Assembly: GCA_944382705.1 (NCBI GenBank)
Contig: CALWNE010000044.1
Span: 24,548 to 88,547, forward strand
Length of the DNA: 64,000 nt
Direction of reading: 5' to 3'
Origin: an uncultured Allofournierella sp.
Lineage (GTDB): Bacteria > Bacillota > Clostridia > Oscillospirales > Ruminococcaceae
In this document: piece after piece, positions 47,853-58,226 of the stretch
How the letters are laid out: each line of letters starts with the position of its first letter
Numbering within the stretch: the stretch's first letter is position 1
Made by a program: the position numbers and the translations under genes
Notes under the pieces: model-generated
Seen by the model: the letters and a program-made list of their open reading frames with translations, nothing else
Told to the model about the DNA's origin: nothing
The model's database searches: none

Positions 47853-50800
47853 ATGTCCACGCTGTTTGAACAGCTGAAACCAACCAACGAATACAAGCGA
47901 CTGCGCCAGGCACTGGAACATCCGGGTGTAACGGCCCTGTTCGGTATGCCTCCGGTGGGTCATGCGCAGCTGCTGGCCCAGCTGGCACAGGATTTGCAGC
48001 GGCCGGTGCTGGTGGTAACGGCAGGAGAGGGGCAGGCTACCCGGTTTGCCCAGGACCTGGAAGCCTTTGGCCTGCCGGCAGCGGTCTTTCCGGCCAGAGA
48101 TTTTATGCTCCGGCCTCTGGAGGGAGCCGGGCGGGAATATGAGTACCGGCGGCTTTCAGTGCTGGGGGATTTGGTGGCTGGCCGAATCCGGGCGGTATGC
48201 GTTTCGGAAGAAGCACTGCTGCAATACACGGTGCCCAAACAAGAATTTTGCGCCAAGACCTTTACCCTGCGCCCCGGCATGACCATGCCGGTAAAGGAAC
48301 TTACCGCCCGGCTGCTGGCGGCGGGATACCACCGGCGCAGCCAGGTGGAAGGGCCGGGACAATTCAGCGTGCGGGGCGGTATTGTGGATATCTTTTCCTC
48401 CGATGGAAAAGTGCCCGTCCGGGCGGAGTTCTGGGGCGATGAAATCGACACCATGGCCTCCTTTGATGTGCTGAGCCAGCGGCGGGACGAGCCGGTGGAA
48501 AAGCTGCACATCTCCCCTGCAAGGGAGGTGCTGTTTGGGGATGCAGAGCAGACGGCAGCTGCTTTGCGCCAGGCACTGGGAAACTGCACCGGTCCCCGGC
48601 GCAAAGCCATGGAGCAGGCCATGGAGCAGGACTTGCAGCAGCTGGATGCAGGCATTGTGCCCCAGGCACTGGATAAGTACCTGGGCATCCGCTATCCCCA
48701 GCCTGCCACCCTTTTGGACTATCTGGATGAGCCGCTGCTTGTGCTGGAGGAGGTAAGTTCCATCCGGGAGGCCCACAAGGCCACCCAGTTCCGCCGGGAG
48801 GAGGAGATAAAGGGTCTGTTTGAGGCCGGGGTACTCTGCCCGGGGCTGGATGTACTGTACCAGCAGACGGCCTGGCTCTGGAAGGAAGCGGAGCACCAGC
48901 GCACCCTGTGCTGCGAAAACTTTGCCCGCAGCCTGCCGGATTTGAAGCTGAAAGAAATTGTGAATGCACCGGCCCATGCCCACCCTCCCTTCAGCGGAGA
49001 GCTGGCAAGCCTGATGGAGGATTTAAAGCCGCTGGTGGATCAGGGTTGGTGCGTGGAGCTGCTGGCGGGTACCCCCCGTGCAGCGGCTGCTCTGGCCAAG
49101 GACCTGGCGGCAAAAGGCTTTGCGGCCACTGCGGCCAAGGATGTGCGGCCAGGGGCGGGCATTGTGGCGGTGCGGCCCGGCCACACCAGCGCCGGTGCGG
49201 AGTACCCCTTTGCACGGTATGCCCTGCTGACCAGCCGCAAGGCAGGCCAGGCCGACCCGGCCAAGAAGCCCCGCCCCAAAAACAAGAACGCCCTTTCCAG
49301 CCTGACGGACATAAAGCCCGGCGACTATGTGGTACACCAGAACCACGGCATTGGTATGTACACCGGCATCCAGCGGCTGGAGGTACAGGGAGTGGTGAAG
49401 GATTACCTGAAAATCAGCTACGACAAGGGGGACACCCTGTATGTGCCGGTAACGCAGCTGGATTTGCTGAGCCGTTACACCGCCCCCGGCGATGCGGAAA
49501 AGGTGAAATTGGCAAAGCTGGGCGGTGCGGAGTGGAACCGCACCCGCCGCAAGGTAAAGGCAGCGGCGGCAGAGATGGCCCAGGAGCTGATTCAGCTGTA
49601 TGCCCAGCGCCGCCAGGCAAAGGGCTTTGCCTTCCCGGAGGACGGGGACTGGCAGCGGGATTTTGAAACCCGGTTTGAATACGATGAAACCGGCGACCAG
49701 CTAAAAGCGGCGGCAGAAATCAAACAGGATATGGAAAAAGCCTGGCCCATGGACCGGCTGCTCTGCGGCGATGTGGGTGTGGGCAAAACCGAGGTGGCCC
49801 TGCGGGCGGCCTTCAAGTGCATTATGGGGGGCAAGCAGTGCGCCATTCTGGCCCCCACCACCCTGCTGGCCTGGCAGCATTACAACGGACTGATGGCCCG
49901 CATGGAGGCATTCCCTGTGAAAGCCGGGCTTTTGAGCCGTTTTAGAACCCCCACTCAGCAGAAGGAAACCATCCGTGGCCTGAAGGAGGGCACCGTGGAT
50001 GTGGTGGTGGGCACCCACCGGATTTTGAGCAGCGATGTAAAGTTTAAGGATCTGGGCCTGGTCATCATCGACGAGGAGCAGCGGTTTGGCGTAAAGCACA
50101 AGGAAAAACTCAAGGAGTCCTTTATTGGGGTGGATATGCTCACCCTTTCGGCCACGCCCATCCCCCGAACACTGAACATGGCCATGAGCGGCATCCGGGA
50201 TATGAGCACCATCGAGGAGCCGCCGGTGGAGCGCCAGCCCATTGAAACCTATGTGATGGAGTTTGACGCAAACATTGTGGCCGAGGCCATCCGCAAGGAG
50301 CTGGCCCGGGGCGGCCAAGTGTACTATCTCCACAACCGGGTGGAGACCATTGACCTGTGCGCAGCCCAGGTGGCCCAGATGGCACCGGGGGCACGGATTG
50401 CCACCGCCCACGGTAAGATGACCGAGGAGCAGCTCTCCCAGGTTTGGCAGCAACTGCTGGATGGGGACATTGATATTTTGGTTTGCACCACCCTGATTGA
50501 AACCGGCGTGGATGTGCGCAACTGCAACACCCTGATTATTGAGGATTCTGACCGGATGGGTTTGGCCCAGCTGTACCAGATCCGGGGCCGGGTGGGCCGT
50601 TCCGGCCGAAAAGCCTACGCCTACTTTACCTTCCGGCGGGATAAGGTGCTCACCGATGTGGCAGCCAAGCGGCTTTCGGCCATCCGGGAATTTACCAGCT
50701 TTGGTTCCGGCTTCCGCATTGCCATGCGGGACTTGCAGATTCGGGGTGCAGGCAGCCTGCTGGGGCAGAGCCAGCACGGGCACATGGAGGCCGTGGGCTA

Positions 50801-51329
50801 TGAGCTGTATGTAAAGATTTTGAATAACGCCATTGCCATGGCCAAGGGAGAACCTGCCGCACCGGACAAGAGCGAGTGTTTGCTGGACATTGCGGTGGAT
50901 GCTTACATCCCAGAGCGGTACATTGAGGAAGCAGCCGGGCGCATTGAGGCTTACAAGCGCATTGCCGCCATCCAAACCCAGGAGGATGCGCAGGATGTGC
51001 TGGACGAACTGATTGACCGCTACGGCGATGTACCTGCCAGCGTGGCGGGCCTTGTGGATATTTCGCTGGTGCGTGTGAAGGCAGCCCAGGCAGCTATTTA
51101 TGAGATTGGCCAGAAGAAAGACCAGCTGATTTTGTATTCGGATGGGTACACCGCCTCCCGCATTAAGCAGGCCATGGCGGCACTGCCCGGCAGGGTCAAG
51201 CTGGATGCAGGGGCAAAGCCCTATCTGGCAGTGCGCCTTACCGGCAAGGAAAAATCCCTGGAGGTACTCAAAGAAGTGCTGGATGCCCTGGGCCCTGCAC
51301 CCCAGGAGGCGCTGCGCACCATGGCTTGA
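47853..51329 (+). CDS. mfd: Transcription-repair coupling factor Mfd
   Basis: 1158 aa, full family length. UvrB-like N-terminal domains fill about residues 1-390; the RNA-polymerase-interaction domain begins KPGDYVVHQNHGIGMYTG (about 488). The RecG-like translocase has Walker A CGDVGVGKTE, DEEQRFGVKHKE and the late motif RGRVGRSGRKAYAYF. The C-terminal regulatory D7 domain closes it. Mfd removes stalled RNA polymerase and recruits UvrA. ATG 47853 follows AAAGGAGGAG. Confidence 0.97.
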   Translation: MSTLFEQLKPTNEYKRLRQALEHPGVTALFGMPPVGHAQLLAQLAQDLQRPVLVVTAGEGQATRFAQDLEAFGLPAAVFPARDFMLRPLEGAGREYEYRRLSVLGDLVAGRIRAVCVSEEALLQYTVPKQEFCAKTFTLRPGMTMPVKELTARLLAAGYHRRSQVEGPGQFSVRGGIVDIFSSDGKVPVRAEFWGDEIDTMASFDVLSQRRDEPVEKLHISPAREVLFGDAEQTAAALRQALGNCTGPRRKAMEQAMEQDLQQLDAGIVPQALDKYLGIRYPQPATLLDYLDEPLLVLEEVSSIREAHKATQFRREEEIKGLFEAGVLCPGLDVLYQQTAWLWKEAEHQRTLCCENFARSLPDLKLKEIVNAPAHAHPPFSGELASLMEDLKPLVDQGWCVELLAGTPRAAAALAKDLAAKGFAATAAKDVRPGAGIVAVRPGHTSAGAEYPFARYALLTSRKAGQADPAKKPRPKNKNALSSLTDIKPGDYVVHQNHGIGMYTGIQRLEVQGVVKDYLKISYDKGDTLYVPVTQLDLLSRYTAPGDAEKVKLAKLGGAEWNRTRRKVKAAAAEMAQELIQLYAQRRQAKGFAFPEDGDWQRDFETRFEYDETGDQLKAAAEIKQDMEKAWPMDRLLCGDVGVGKTEVALRAAFKCIMGGKQCAILAPTTLLAWQHYNGLMARMEAFPVKAGLLSRFRTPTQQKETIRGLKEGTVDVVVGTHRILSSDVKFKDLGLVIIDEEQRFGVKHKEKLKESFIGVDMLTLSATPIPRTLNMAMSGIRDMSTIEEPPVERQPIETYVMEFDANIVAEAIRKELARGGQVYYLHNRVETIDLCAAQVAQMAPGARIATAHGKMTEEQLSQVWQQLLDGDIDILVCTTLIETGVDVRNCNTLIIEDSDRMGLAQLYQIRGRVGRSGRKAYAYFTFRRDKVLTDVAAKRLSAIREFTSFGSGFRIAMRDLQIRGAGSLLGQSQHGHMEAVGYELYVKILNNAIAMAKGEPAAPDKSECLLDIAVDAYIPERYIEEAAGRIEAYKRIAAIQTQEDAQDVLDELIDRYGDVPASVAGLVDISLVRVKAAQAAIYEIGQKKDQLILYSDGYTASRIKQAMAALPGRVKLDAGAKPYLAVRLTGKEKSLEVLKEVLDALGPAPQEALRTMA

Positions 51330-51508
51330 ACCAGAGAACCGGAAAAGGCCATAAATTTGACCAATCAGAAAACTTTTGTGTTCGTTCATACATTCTTCAT
51401 ATGGTTCGGGTATGCTAAGAAAGAACCATACTGCCCAAAATGCAGCTGCCCCCTGCCCCCAGCAGGTGGGCCATGCTGGATGGAAGGGAGAAAAGGCGGA
51501 GAGAATTT

Positions 51509-53392
51509 ATGAAAAAAACAGGGCCAAAGCCCCCAAAAAGAGCGATTATTTACTACTATACAGGTGCATTGCTTTTGCTGCTGTTCATCAATGCGCTGGC
51601 CCTGCCCGGTTTTTTGACCGGACGGGTGGAGCAGGTGAGCTACAACCAGTTTGTGACCGCACTGGAAAACCAAAAGGTTATTGCAGTGGAGGAGGACACA
51701 AGCAAGGGCGTGATTGCCTACAAAGCCATGGACGAAAACGGCAAGGAGCGCATTTACCAAACGGCCTGGGTGAATGACCCGGACCGGGTGGAGCGTCTGC
51801 TGGATGCCACCGGCCCGGATGGCAAGGCGGTGGAGTTCAGTGGTGTGACCCCCACCCAGACTTCCCCGTTGATACGGATGCTGTTCAGCCTGGTGATTCC
51901 GGTGCTGCTGATGGTGGCCCTGGGCCAGATTTTGAGCCGCACTGTGATGAAGCGGATGGGCGGCCCCGGTGCCATGAGCTTTGGCAAGTCCAACGCCAAG
52001 GTGTATGTGGAGGCGCAAACCGGCAAGACTTTTGCCGATGTGGCCGGGCAGGATGAAGCTAAGGAAGCCTTGCAGGAGATTGTGGACTTTTTGCACAACC
52101 CCAAAAAATACAACAGCATTGGCGCCACTCTGCCCAAGGGTGCTTTGCTGGTGGGCCCTCCGGGCACCGGCAAAACCTTGCTGGCTAAAGCAGTGGCCGG
52201 TGAGGCCGGCGTGCCGTTTTTTAGCATTGCAGGCAGCGAGTTTGTGGAAATGTTTGTGGGTATGGGCGCAGCCCGTGTGCGTGACCTGTTTAAGCAGGCG
52301 GCGGAAAAGGCACCCTGCATTGTGTTTATTGATGAGATTGATACCATTGGCAAAAGCCGGGACAATGCAGCCGGTGTGAGCGGCGGCAACGATGAGCGTG
52401 AGCAAACCTTGAACCAGCTGCTTACCGAGATGGATGGGTTTGACGGCAGCAAGGGGGTCATCATTCTGGCGGCCACCAACCGGCCCGAAACCCTGGACAA
52501 AGCCCTGCTGCGGCCCGGTCGGTTTGACCGGCGCATCCCGGTGGAGCTGCCGGACCTGGAGGGCCGCACCGCCATTTTGAAGGTACACGCCAAAAAAGTG
52601 CTGGTGGACGAAAAGGTGGATTTTACGGCCATTGCCCGTGCCACCAGCGGCGCCAGCGGTGCCGAGCTGGCCAACATGGTAAACGAGGCGGCTCTGCGGG
52701 CAGTAAAACACAACCGGCGCATTGTGAACCAGGAGGACCTGATGGAAGCGGTGGAAACGGTAATTGCCGGGTACCAGCGCAAAAACAAGGTGCTCAGCCC
52801 TCGGGAAAAGCGGATTGTGGCCTACCACGAGATTGGCCATGCGCTGGTAGCGGCCAAGCAGAGCCACAGCGCACCGGTGACCAAAATTACCATTGTGCCC
52901 CGCACCAGCGGTGCTTTGGGTTACACCTTGCAGGTGCCGGAAGAGGAAACCAACCTGCTGAGCCGGGAGGAGGCGTTTAATAAGATTGCCACCTACACCG
53001 GCGGCCGTGCGGCCGAGGAGCTGATTTTTGGCAGCTGCACCAGCGGTGCTTCCAACGATATTGAGCAGGCAACCCGTCTGGCCCGCAGCATGGTGACCCG
53101 CATGGGTATGAGCCGCCAGTTTGACATGATGGCTCTGGCTACCATCAACAACCAGTACCTGGGTGGAGATGCATCCCTGGCTTGCAGCGAAGGCACCGCC
53201 CAGAAGGTGGATGAGGAAGTACTGGAGCTGATTAAGAGCGCCCATGCCAAGGCCATGGAGATTTTAAAGGACAATGTGGATAAGCTGCACCAGCTTTCGG
53301 CATTTTTGATGGAACGAGAAAGCATTACCGGCGAGGAATTCATGGAGATTTTGAACCGGGAGCCGGAGCCGGGCAGCTTGGCACAAAATTAA
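51509..53392 (+). CDS. ftsH: ATP-dependent zinc metalloprotease FtsH
   Basis: 627 aa. Two membrane helices (about residues 10-30 and 125-147) flank an extracytoplasmic domain. The AAA+ domain has GPPGTGKT, the DEID Walker B and the second region of homology (ATNRPETLDKALLRPGRFDRR). The zinc site HEIGH is at 440-444. FtsH degrades membrane and regulatory proteins. ATG 51509 follows AAGGCGGAGAG; two upstream in-frame ATG/other starts lack this spacing. Confidence 0.97.
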   Translation: MKKTGPKPPKRAIIYYYTGALLLLLFINALALPGFLTGRVEQVSYNQFVTALENQKVIAVEEDTSKGVIAYKAMDENGKERIYQTAWVNDPDRVERLLDATGPDGKAVEFSGVTPTQTSPLIRMLFSLVIPVLLMVALGQILSRTVMKRMGGPGAMSFGKSNAKVYVEAQTGKTFADVAGQDEAKEALQEIVDFLHNPKKYNSIGATLPKGALLVGPPGTGKTLLAKAVAGEAGVPFFSIAGSEFVEMFVGMGAARVRDLFKQAAEKAPCIVFIDEIDTIGKSRDNAAGVSGGNDEREQTLNQLLTEMDGFDGSKGVIILAATNRPETLDKALLRPGRFDRRIPVELPDLEGRTAILKVHAKKVLVDEKVDFTAIARATSGASGAELANMVNEAALRAVKHNRRIVNQEDLMEAVETVIAGYQRKNKVLSPREKRIVAYHEIGHALVAAKQSHSAPVTKITIVPRTSGALGYTLQVPEEETNLLSREEAFNKIATYTGGRAAEELIFGSCTSGASNDIEQATRLARSMVTRMGMSRQFDMMALATINNQYLGGDASLACSEGTAQKVDEEVLELIKSAHAKAMEILKDNVDKLHQLSAFLMERESITGEEFMEILNREPEPGSLAQN

Positions 53393-53418
53393 AACAACCT
53401 AAATAACAGCCGCACCAG

Positions 53419-53454
53419 CCGGGCAGAGAACAAGGATTCTCTGCCCGGTTTTTT
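53419..53454 (+). terminator. Intrinsic terminator after ftsH
   Basis: Perfect 12-bp stem CCGGGCAGAGAA / TTCTCTGCCCGG followed by six T. Confidence 0.93.
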
Positions 53455-53555
53455 GCTGCATTCACCAAATCTTCACTTTTTCAACGGAAGGCACTCACAA
53501 ACTGCTGGTATACTAAGCCAAACATTACCATTGCAACGAGGAGGAACTGCATTGT

Positions 53556-55289
53556 ATGAGTAAGGAAACAAAGGTTTCGGCTGGGAAGTTGCGGATTTTG
53601 GCCGGACACAAAAAGCTGGTGGCGGTGGTGCTGGTGCTGGCACTGGCTGCCGGCGGCTGATTTGTGTGGAAAAGCAGGGCTCGTGCCATGCCCACTGTAA
53701 CAAAAACCAGCTATGTGCGCACCGTGACCTTGAGCAAAGGTTCGTTGGAGGACTCCATCAGTGCCACCGGCACGGTGCAAAGCGATGAGCTTTCCAGCGT
53801 GACTACCTCTTTGAAATACACCGTAAAGGAAGTAAATGTACAGGTAGGTGACACGGTACAGGCGGGAGATGTTATCTGCACTCTGGATACAGAAAGTTTA
53901 GAAAAAAGTATTGCAAAGGCAAAGGAAACCTTAGCTGAAAATCAGGAAAAAGCCCTGAAAAATTACCAAAAGGCCCAGGATTCCGTCACTGAGGCCCAGG
54001 CACAGTACAGCGAGGCGCTGGAGACCTTGAATCAGGCTCAGACAACCCTGGACAGCGCACAGACAGCCTACGATCAGGCAGCGGCAAAAATCAGTACCTT
54101 CCAAAGCAAGGCAGATGCAGCGGATGCCGCCCAGCAGGAAAAACTGGCGGCTTGGAACCAGGCAGTTCAAACGGTGGATGAGCGCCAGAATGAATACAAT
54201 GCAGCCTATGCAGAGTGGGATGCAAACCAGCAGCAGGAGGATTTGCTGACCAAGCGGGATGAAGCGTACACCCGCTTGCAGCAGGCCCAGACCGATGCAG
54301 AAAATGCACAAAAGGCCTATGAGCAGGCAAAGCAGGAGTATCAGCAGCAGGCCATGAGCCTGACCGAAGCCCAGAATTCCGTGGGATTCAATGGGCTGGA
54401 ACAGGCTTTGCAGCAGGCGAAAACTGCCAAGGAACAGGCGGAAACAGCCTGTGAGCAGGCACTGAAAACCGCCGAAAATGCCGAGGATACCCGTGCGGAA
54501 GCCTTGGAGACTTACAATAAATCCGGCGAGAGCGATGAGCTGGAGGATTTGCAGGAACAGCTGGAGGAGTGCACCCTCAAGGCAGAAACCAGCGGTAAGG
54601 TAACGGCACTGAATGCCACCGTTGGCAGCAGCATTGAAGGGGTGGCTGCCACCATCCAGAACCCGGATAAACTGAAAATTTCCATCAGCATTGCGGAGTA
54701 CGACATTGAGAGCGTACAGGTTGGCATGAGTGCCCGCATTACCAGCGATGTGATGGACGGCGAGGTGGCCGGTACCCTGACCCAGATTTCTCCCACTGCT
54801 ACCGGCGGCGGTTCTTCCTCCTCCACCTTTGCGGCAGAGGTAACGGTGGACGATGCAAACAGCGGCTTGCTGATTGGCACCAATGCAAAGGTGGAAATTA
54901 TGGTTTCCACCACCGAAGATGTGTTTACAGTGCCGCTGGATGCTGTGGAGGAGCAGGAAGACGGTACCTATGTGATTTATGTGCAGCAGGGCCAAAGTGA
55001 CGGCGAACAGGTGTTTGAGCCGGTAACAGTTACCCTGGGCCAGCAGAATGACTATTACACCGAAATTTCCGGTGTGGAGCTGAGCGAAGGCCTGGTGGTA
55101 CGGGCTAGTGCCAACCAGGAAGAAGCCACCGAAACCACTGATTCGCCTATGATGGGCGGCGGCATGATGGGCGGCATGGAGTTTGGCGCAACAATGCCTG
55201 GTGATATGGCCAGCGGTGGCATGGGCGGCAATCGTGGCGGCAATGCACAAGGCGGCGGCCAGGGCGGCGCTCCCGGAATGGGGGGCTGA
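53556..55289 (+). pseudogene. MacA/HlyD-type periplasmic adaptor with an in-frame UGA at codon 35
   Basis: ATG 53556 behind ACGAGGAGGA starts MSKETKVSAGK and a transmembrane helix (LVAVVLVLALAAGG), then TGA at 53658-53660; the same frame goes on as FVWKSRARAMP to the stop at 55289. Downstream is an intact adaptor of about 540 aa: biotinyl-lipoyl-like half-motifs (VNVQVGDTVQAGDVICTLD), a long coiled coil (about 75-290), a beta-barrel region and a Met/Gly-rich end (MMGGGMMGG...). A TGG-to-TGA change in the membrane anchor is the simplest reading; GTG 53664 could reinitiate without the anchor. It forms a transport unit with the two following ABC genes. Confidence 0.75.
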
Positions 55290-55294
55290 CCGGC

Positions 55295-56005
55295 ATGAAA
55301 CGCCCAATCATTGAAATGAATGGCATCGTAAAAACCTATAACATAGGCCAGCCCAACGAGCTGGAAATCTTGCATGGCATTGATTTGACGGTATATGAAG
55401 GGGATTTTGTTGCCATTGTGGGTGAATCCGGCAGCGGCAAATCCACCCTGATGAATATCATTGGAGCGCTGGACCGGGCTACCAAAGGGTCCTATCTGCT
55501 GGACGGAGTGGACATTGGCGCAGCACGGGATAAAGAGCTTTCCACCATTCGCAACCAGAAAATTGGGTTTGTGTTCCAGACCTTTAATCTGATTGGCCGA
55601 ACCAGTGCTCTTAAAAATGTGGAGCTGCCCATGTTGTATGCAGGCGTTCCAGCCCGCCAGCGCACCCAGCGAGCCAGAGAGCTTTTGGCTATGGTGCAGA
55701 TGGACGGACGGGAAAAGCATCAGCCCAACGAGCTTTCCGGCGGGCAGAAACAGCGAGTGGCCATTGCCCGCGCCCTGGTCAACCAGCCGGCACTGCTGCT
55801 GGCCGACGAGCCCACCGGCGCTTTGGATTCGGCCACCAGCCGCACCGTGATGGATATTTTTCACCAGCTGCACCGGCAGGGCATGACCATTGTGCTGATT
55901 ACCCACAGCCAGGAGCTGGCAGAGGAATGTGAACGGATTTTGACCCTGCGAGATGGTCAGTTCATTGGAGAGCGAAAGGGGGTGGGCCGCCGTGCAGATG
56001 TTTGA
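55295..56005 (+). CDS. MacB-type ABC transporter ATP-binding protein
   Basis: A 236-aa ATPase of the MacB/LolD family: Walker A GESGSGKST, the family motif VGFVFQTFNLI, LSGGQKQR, LLLADEPTGALDS and ITHSQELAE. It lies 5 bases after the adaptor gene and overlaps the permease gene by 8 bp. With them it should form a MacAB-like machine that extrudes peptides, drugs or lipids across the envelope of a Gram-positive cell. Confidence 0.92.
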   Translation: MKRPIIEMNGIVKTYNIGQPNELEILHGIDLTVYEGDFVAIVGESGSGKSTLMNIIGALDRATKGSYLLDGVDIGAARDKELSTIRNQKIGFVFQTFNLIGRTSALKNVELPMLYAGVPARQRTQRARELLAMVQMDGREKHQPNELSGGQKQRVAIARALVNQPALLLADEPTGALDSATSRTVMDIFHQLHRQGMTIVLITHSQELAEECERILTLRDGQFIGERKGVGRRADV

Positions 56006-57257
56006 CAATGTGGACATGGCCTTTGCCAGCCTGTGGGCCAACAAGATGCGTGCCCTGCTTACCGTGTTGGGTATCATCATTGGCATTGGCTCCGTGATTG
56101 CCATTGTGACGGTGGGTGATTCCCTGACCGGTTCTTTGACCGACAGTATGCAGAGCTTTGGCGTGAACAACATCACCGTGAGCCTGCAGCAAAAAAGCTC
56201 CGATGACAGCAGCCAGGGCAATGTGCGGATGTTCGGCCCTTCCAGCCCCTCCGCAGAGGATTTGATAACCGATGCCATGATTGAGGAATACAAGCAGGGC
56301 TATGGAGACCAGGTGTCTGCCATTATCCTGACCCAGTCGGTGGGCACCGCTCAGGTGCAGCAGGAAAGTACCACGGTAAGTGCCACCATGGAAGGCGTCA
56401 ATGCCGATTATGCAGCGGCCAACGACTTAACCCTGCTTCACGGCCGCTTCATTAAAGATGAGGACGACCAGCGGCAGGTGGCTGTGGTATCCGACCTGTT
56501 TTGTGAAAGCGTGTTTGGAACCAGCGGCGCTTCGGTGCTGGGGCAATCCTTTGAAGTGACCGTAAACAACCAGCTGTTCAAGTTTTATGTGGCCGGTGTG
56601 TACGAATACGAGGAGGATGGTTATGTAAGCCTGACCGGGTCCGACCCGGTGACCGAGATGTTCGTTCCGCTGCAAACCGCCCGGAAGCTGGCCTCTGCCA
56701 ATCAGGGTTACCAGAGCTTTACGGTGGTGGCGGTACCCGGTGCCGATACCCAAACCTTGCTGAGCAATACTAAAAGTTTTTTTGCCAGCTTTTATACCCG
56801 CAATGAAAGCTATACGGTAACGGCCACCAGCATGGAGAGTATGCTGGAGACCATGACCAGCATGATGGCCACGGTGCAGCTGGCCATCAGTGCCATTGCG
56901 GCCATCAGCCTGCTGGTGGGCGGTATTGGCGTAATGAACATTATGCTGGTGAGCATCACCGAGCGTACCCGTGAAATCGGCACCCGCAAAGCGCTGGGTG
57001 CGCCGGGGCTGGCCATCCGGGTGCAGTTTATCACCGAGGCGGTGGTTATCTGTGCCGTTGGCGGCATCCTGGGTGTAATGTTAGGTGTGGGCCTGGGAGC
57101 GTTGGGGGCAACCCTCATGGGGTATGCGGCCCGGCCCAGTATCTCGGCCATTTTGCTGGCGGTGGGCTTTTCCATGGCGATTGGTGTATTTTTTGGTTAC
57201 TATCCGGCCAACAAAGCCGCCAAGCTGGACCCCATCGAGGCATTGCGCTATGAATAA
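55998..57257 (+). CDS. MacB-type ABC transporter permease (FtsX-like)
   Basis: A 419-aa permease with one helix near residues 20-45 (NKMRALLTVLGIIIGIGSVIAIV), a large extracellular MacB periplasmic-core domain (about 55-285), then three helices including VGGIGVMNIMLVSITERTREIGTRKALG. ATG 55998 is inside the end of the ATPase gene. Substrate unknown. If the adaptor is truly inactivated, this exporter may be non-functional or adaptor-independent. Confidence 0.92.
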   Translation: MFDNVDMAFASLWANKMRALLTVLGIIIGIGSVIAIVTVGDSLTGSLTDSMQSFGVNNITVSLQQKSSDDSSQGNVRMFGPSSPSAEDLITDAMIEEYKQGYGDQVSAIILTQSVGTAQVQQESTTVSATMEGVNADYAAANDLTLLHGRFIKDEDDQRQVAVVSDLFCESVFGTSGASVLGQSFEVTVNNQLFKFYVAGVYEYEEDGYVSLTGSDPVTEMFVPLQTARKLASANQGYQSFTVVAVPGADTQTLLSNTKSFFASFYTRNESYTVTATSMESMLETMTSMMATVQLAISAIAAISLLVGGIGVMNIMLVSITERTREIGTRKALGAPGLAIRVQFITEAVVICAVGGILGVMLGVGLGALGATLMGYAARPSISAILLAVGFSMAIGVFFGYYPANKAAKLDPIEALRYE

Positions 57258-57283
57258 CCTGCAAAGCGTGCAGTTTGCTTTTA

Positions 57284-57315
57284 AAAGGCACGGCCCCTTT
57301 GGGCCGTGCCTTTTT
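57284..57315 (+). terminator. Intrinsic terminator after the MacB-type permease
   Basis: AAAGGCACGGCCC / GGGCCGTGCC with a 4-nt loop and five T. Confidence 0.9.
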
Positions 57316-57416
57316 GCTGCGATTTCGCCCAGGATTGACAAATTGGCCCGGCGGGGTGTATGCTGTACAAAAATCACAGATACCTGGCCCTTGGCCCGGC
57401 AGAAGGAGAGAGCGAA

Positions 57417-58226
57417 ATGAGCAGTACCATTGGCTTTATTGGAGTGGGGAACATGGGTGGTGCACTGGCCCGGGCGGCCTGCCGCTGGAATGCCCAGCAG
57501 GTGGTGATCACCAGCCGCAGCCTCCAGAAGGTACAGGAGTTGAAAGACCAGCTGGGCTGCCGGATGGCTCAGGATAACCAGGCGCTGGCGGCCGGTGCCA
57601 AGTTTATTGTGCTGGGTGTAAAGCCCCATCAGATGGGCCAGCTGTTGCAGGAGCTGGCACCGGTACTGAAGCAGCGCAGGGATCGGTACATTCTGGTAAG
57701 CATGGCCGCAGGTGTTACCCTGGCAACACTGGCCAGCCAGCTGGGCATGGAGGCACCCATTTTGCGGATTATGCCCAACACCCCCAGTTCCATTGGCAAG
57801 GGAATGATTTTGTACACACCCAATCAGCTGGTACAGCCTGAGGAGGTGGAGGAGTTCTGCCAAATCATGGCCACGGCGGGCCGGCTGGATGCGTTGGAGG
57901 AAAGCCAGATGGATGCCGCCAGTGCGCTGGCAGGCTGCGGCCCGGCTTTTGCTTACCTGTTTTTGGAGGCACTGGCCGATGGAGCAGTGGCCTGTGGTCT
58001 GCCCCGGGCAAAGGCCATGGAGTATGCAGCACAGACCCTGGCCGGTGCTGCGGATATGGTGCTGGAAACCGGCAGTCATCCGGGCCAGCTAAAAGATGCA
58101 GTATGCAGCCCCGGCGGCAGCACCATTCAGGGTGTGCGTGCGCTGGAGGAGCGGGGGATGCGGGCGGCTGCCATGAATGCTGTAATCGCCAGCTACGAAA
58201 AAAACAAGGAGCTGGGCAAACAATGA
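57417..58226 (+). CDS. proC: Pyrroline-5-carboxylate reductase
   Basis: A 269-aa enzyme. The Rossmann motif IGFIGVGNMGGALAR is at the N-terminus; VLGVKPHQM, RIMPNTPSSIGKG and the C-terminal KDAVCSPGGSTIQGVRALEERGMR block (Thr/Ser active-site region) are all present. It reduces pyrroline-5-carboxylate to proline. proA/proB are not in the window. Its stop overlaps the HAD gene start (ATGA). Confidence 0.95.
   Translation: MSSTIGFIGVGNMGGALARAACRWNAQQVVITSRSLQKVQELKDQLGCRMAQDNQALAAGAKFIVLGVKPHQMGQLLQELAPVLKQRRDRYILVSMAAGVTLATLASQLGMEAPILRIMPNTPSSIGKGMILYTPNQLVQPEEVEEFCQIMATAGRLDALEESQMDAASALAGCGPAFAYLFLEALADGAVACGLPRAKAMEYAAQTLAGAADMVLETGSHPGQLKDAVCSPGGSTIQGVRALEERGMRAAAMNAVIASYEKNKELGKQ

Noticed and set aside
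53658..53660. UGA read as Trp, or as selenocysteine
   Set aside because: Many genes here end with UGA, so it is a normal stop. The position is in a membrane helix with no redox motif, and no SECIS-like hairpin follows.
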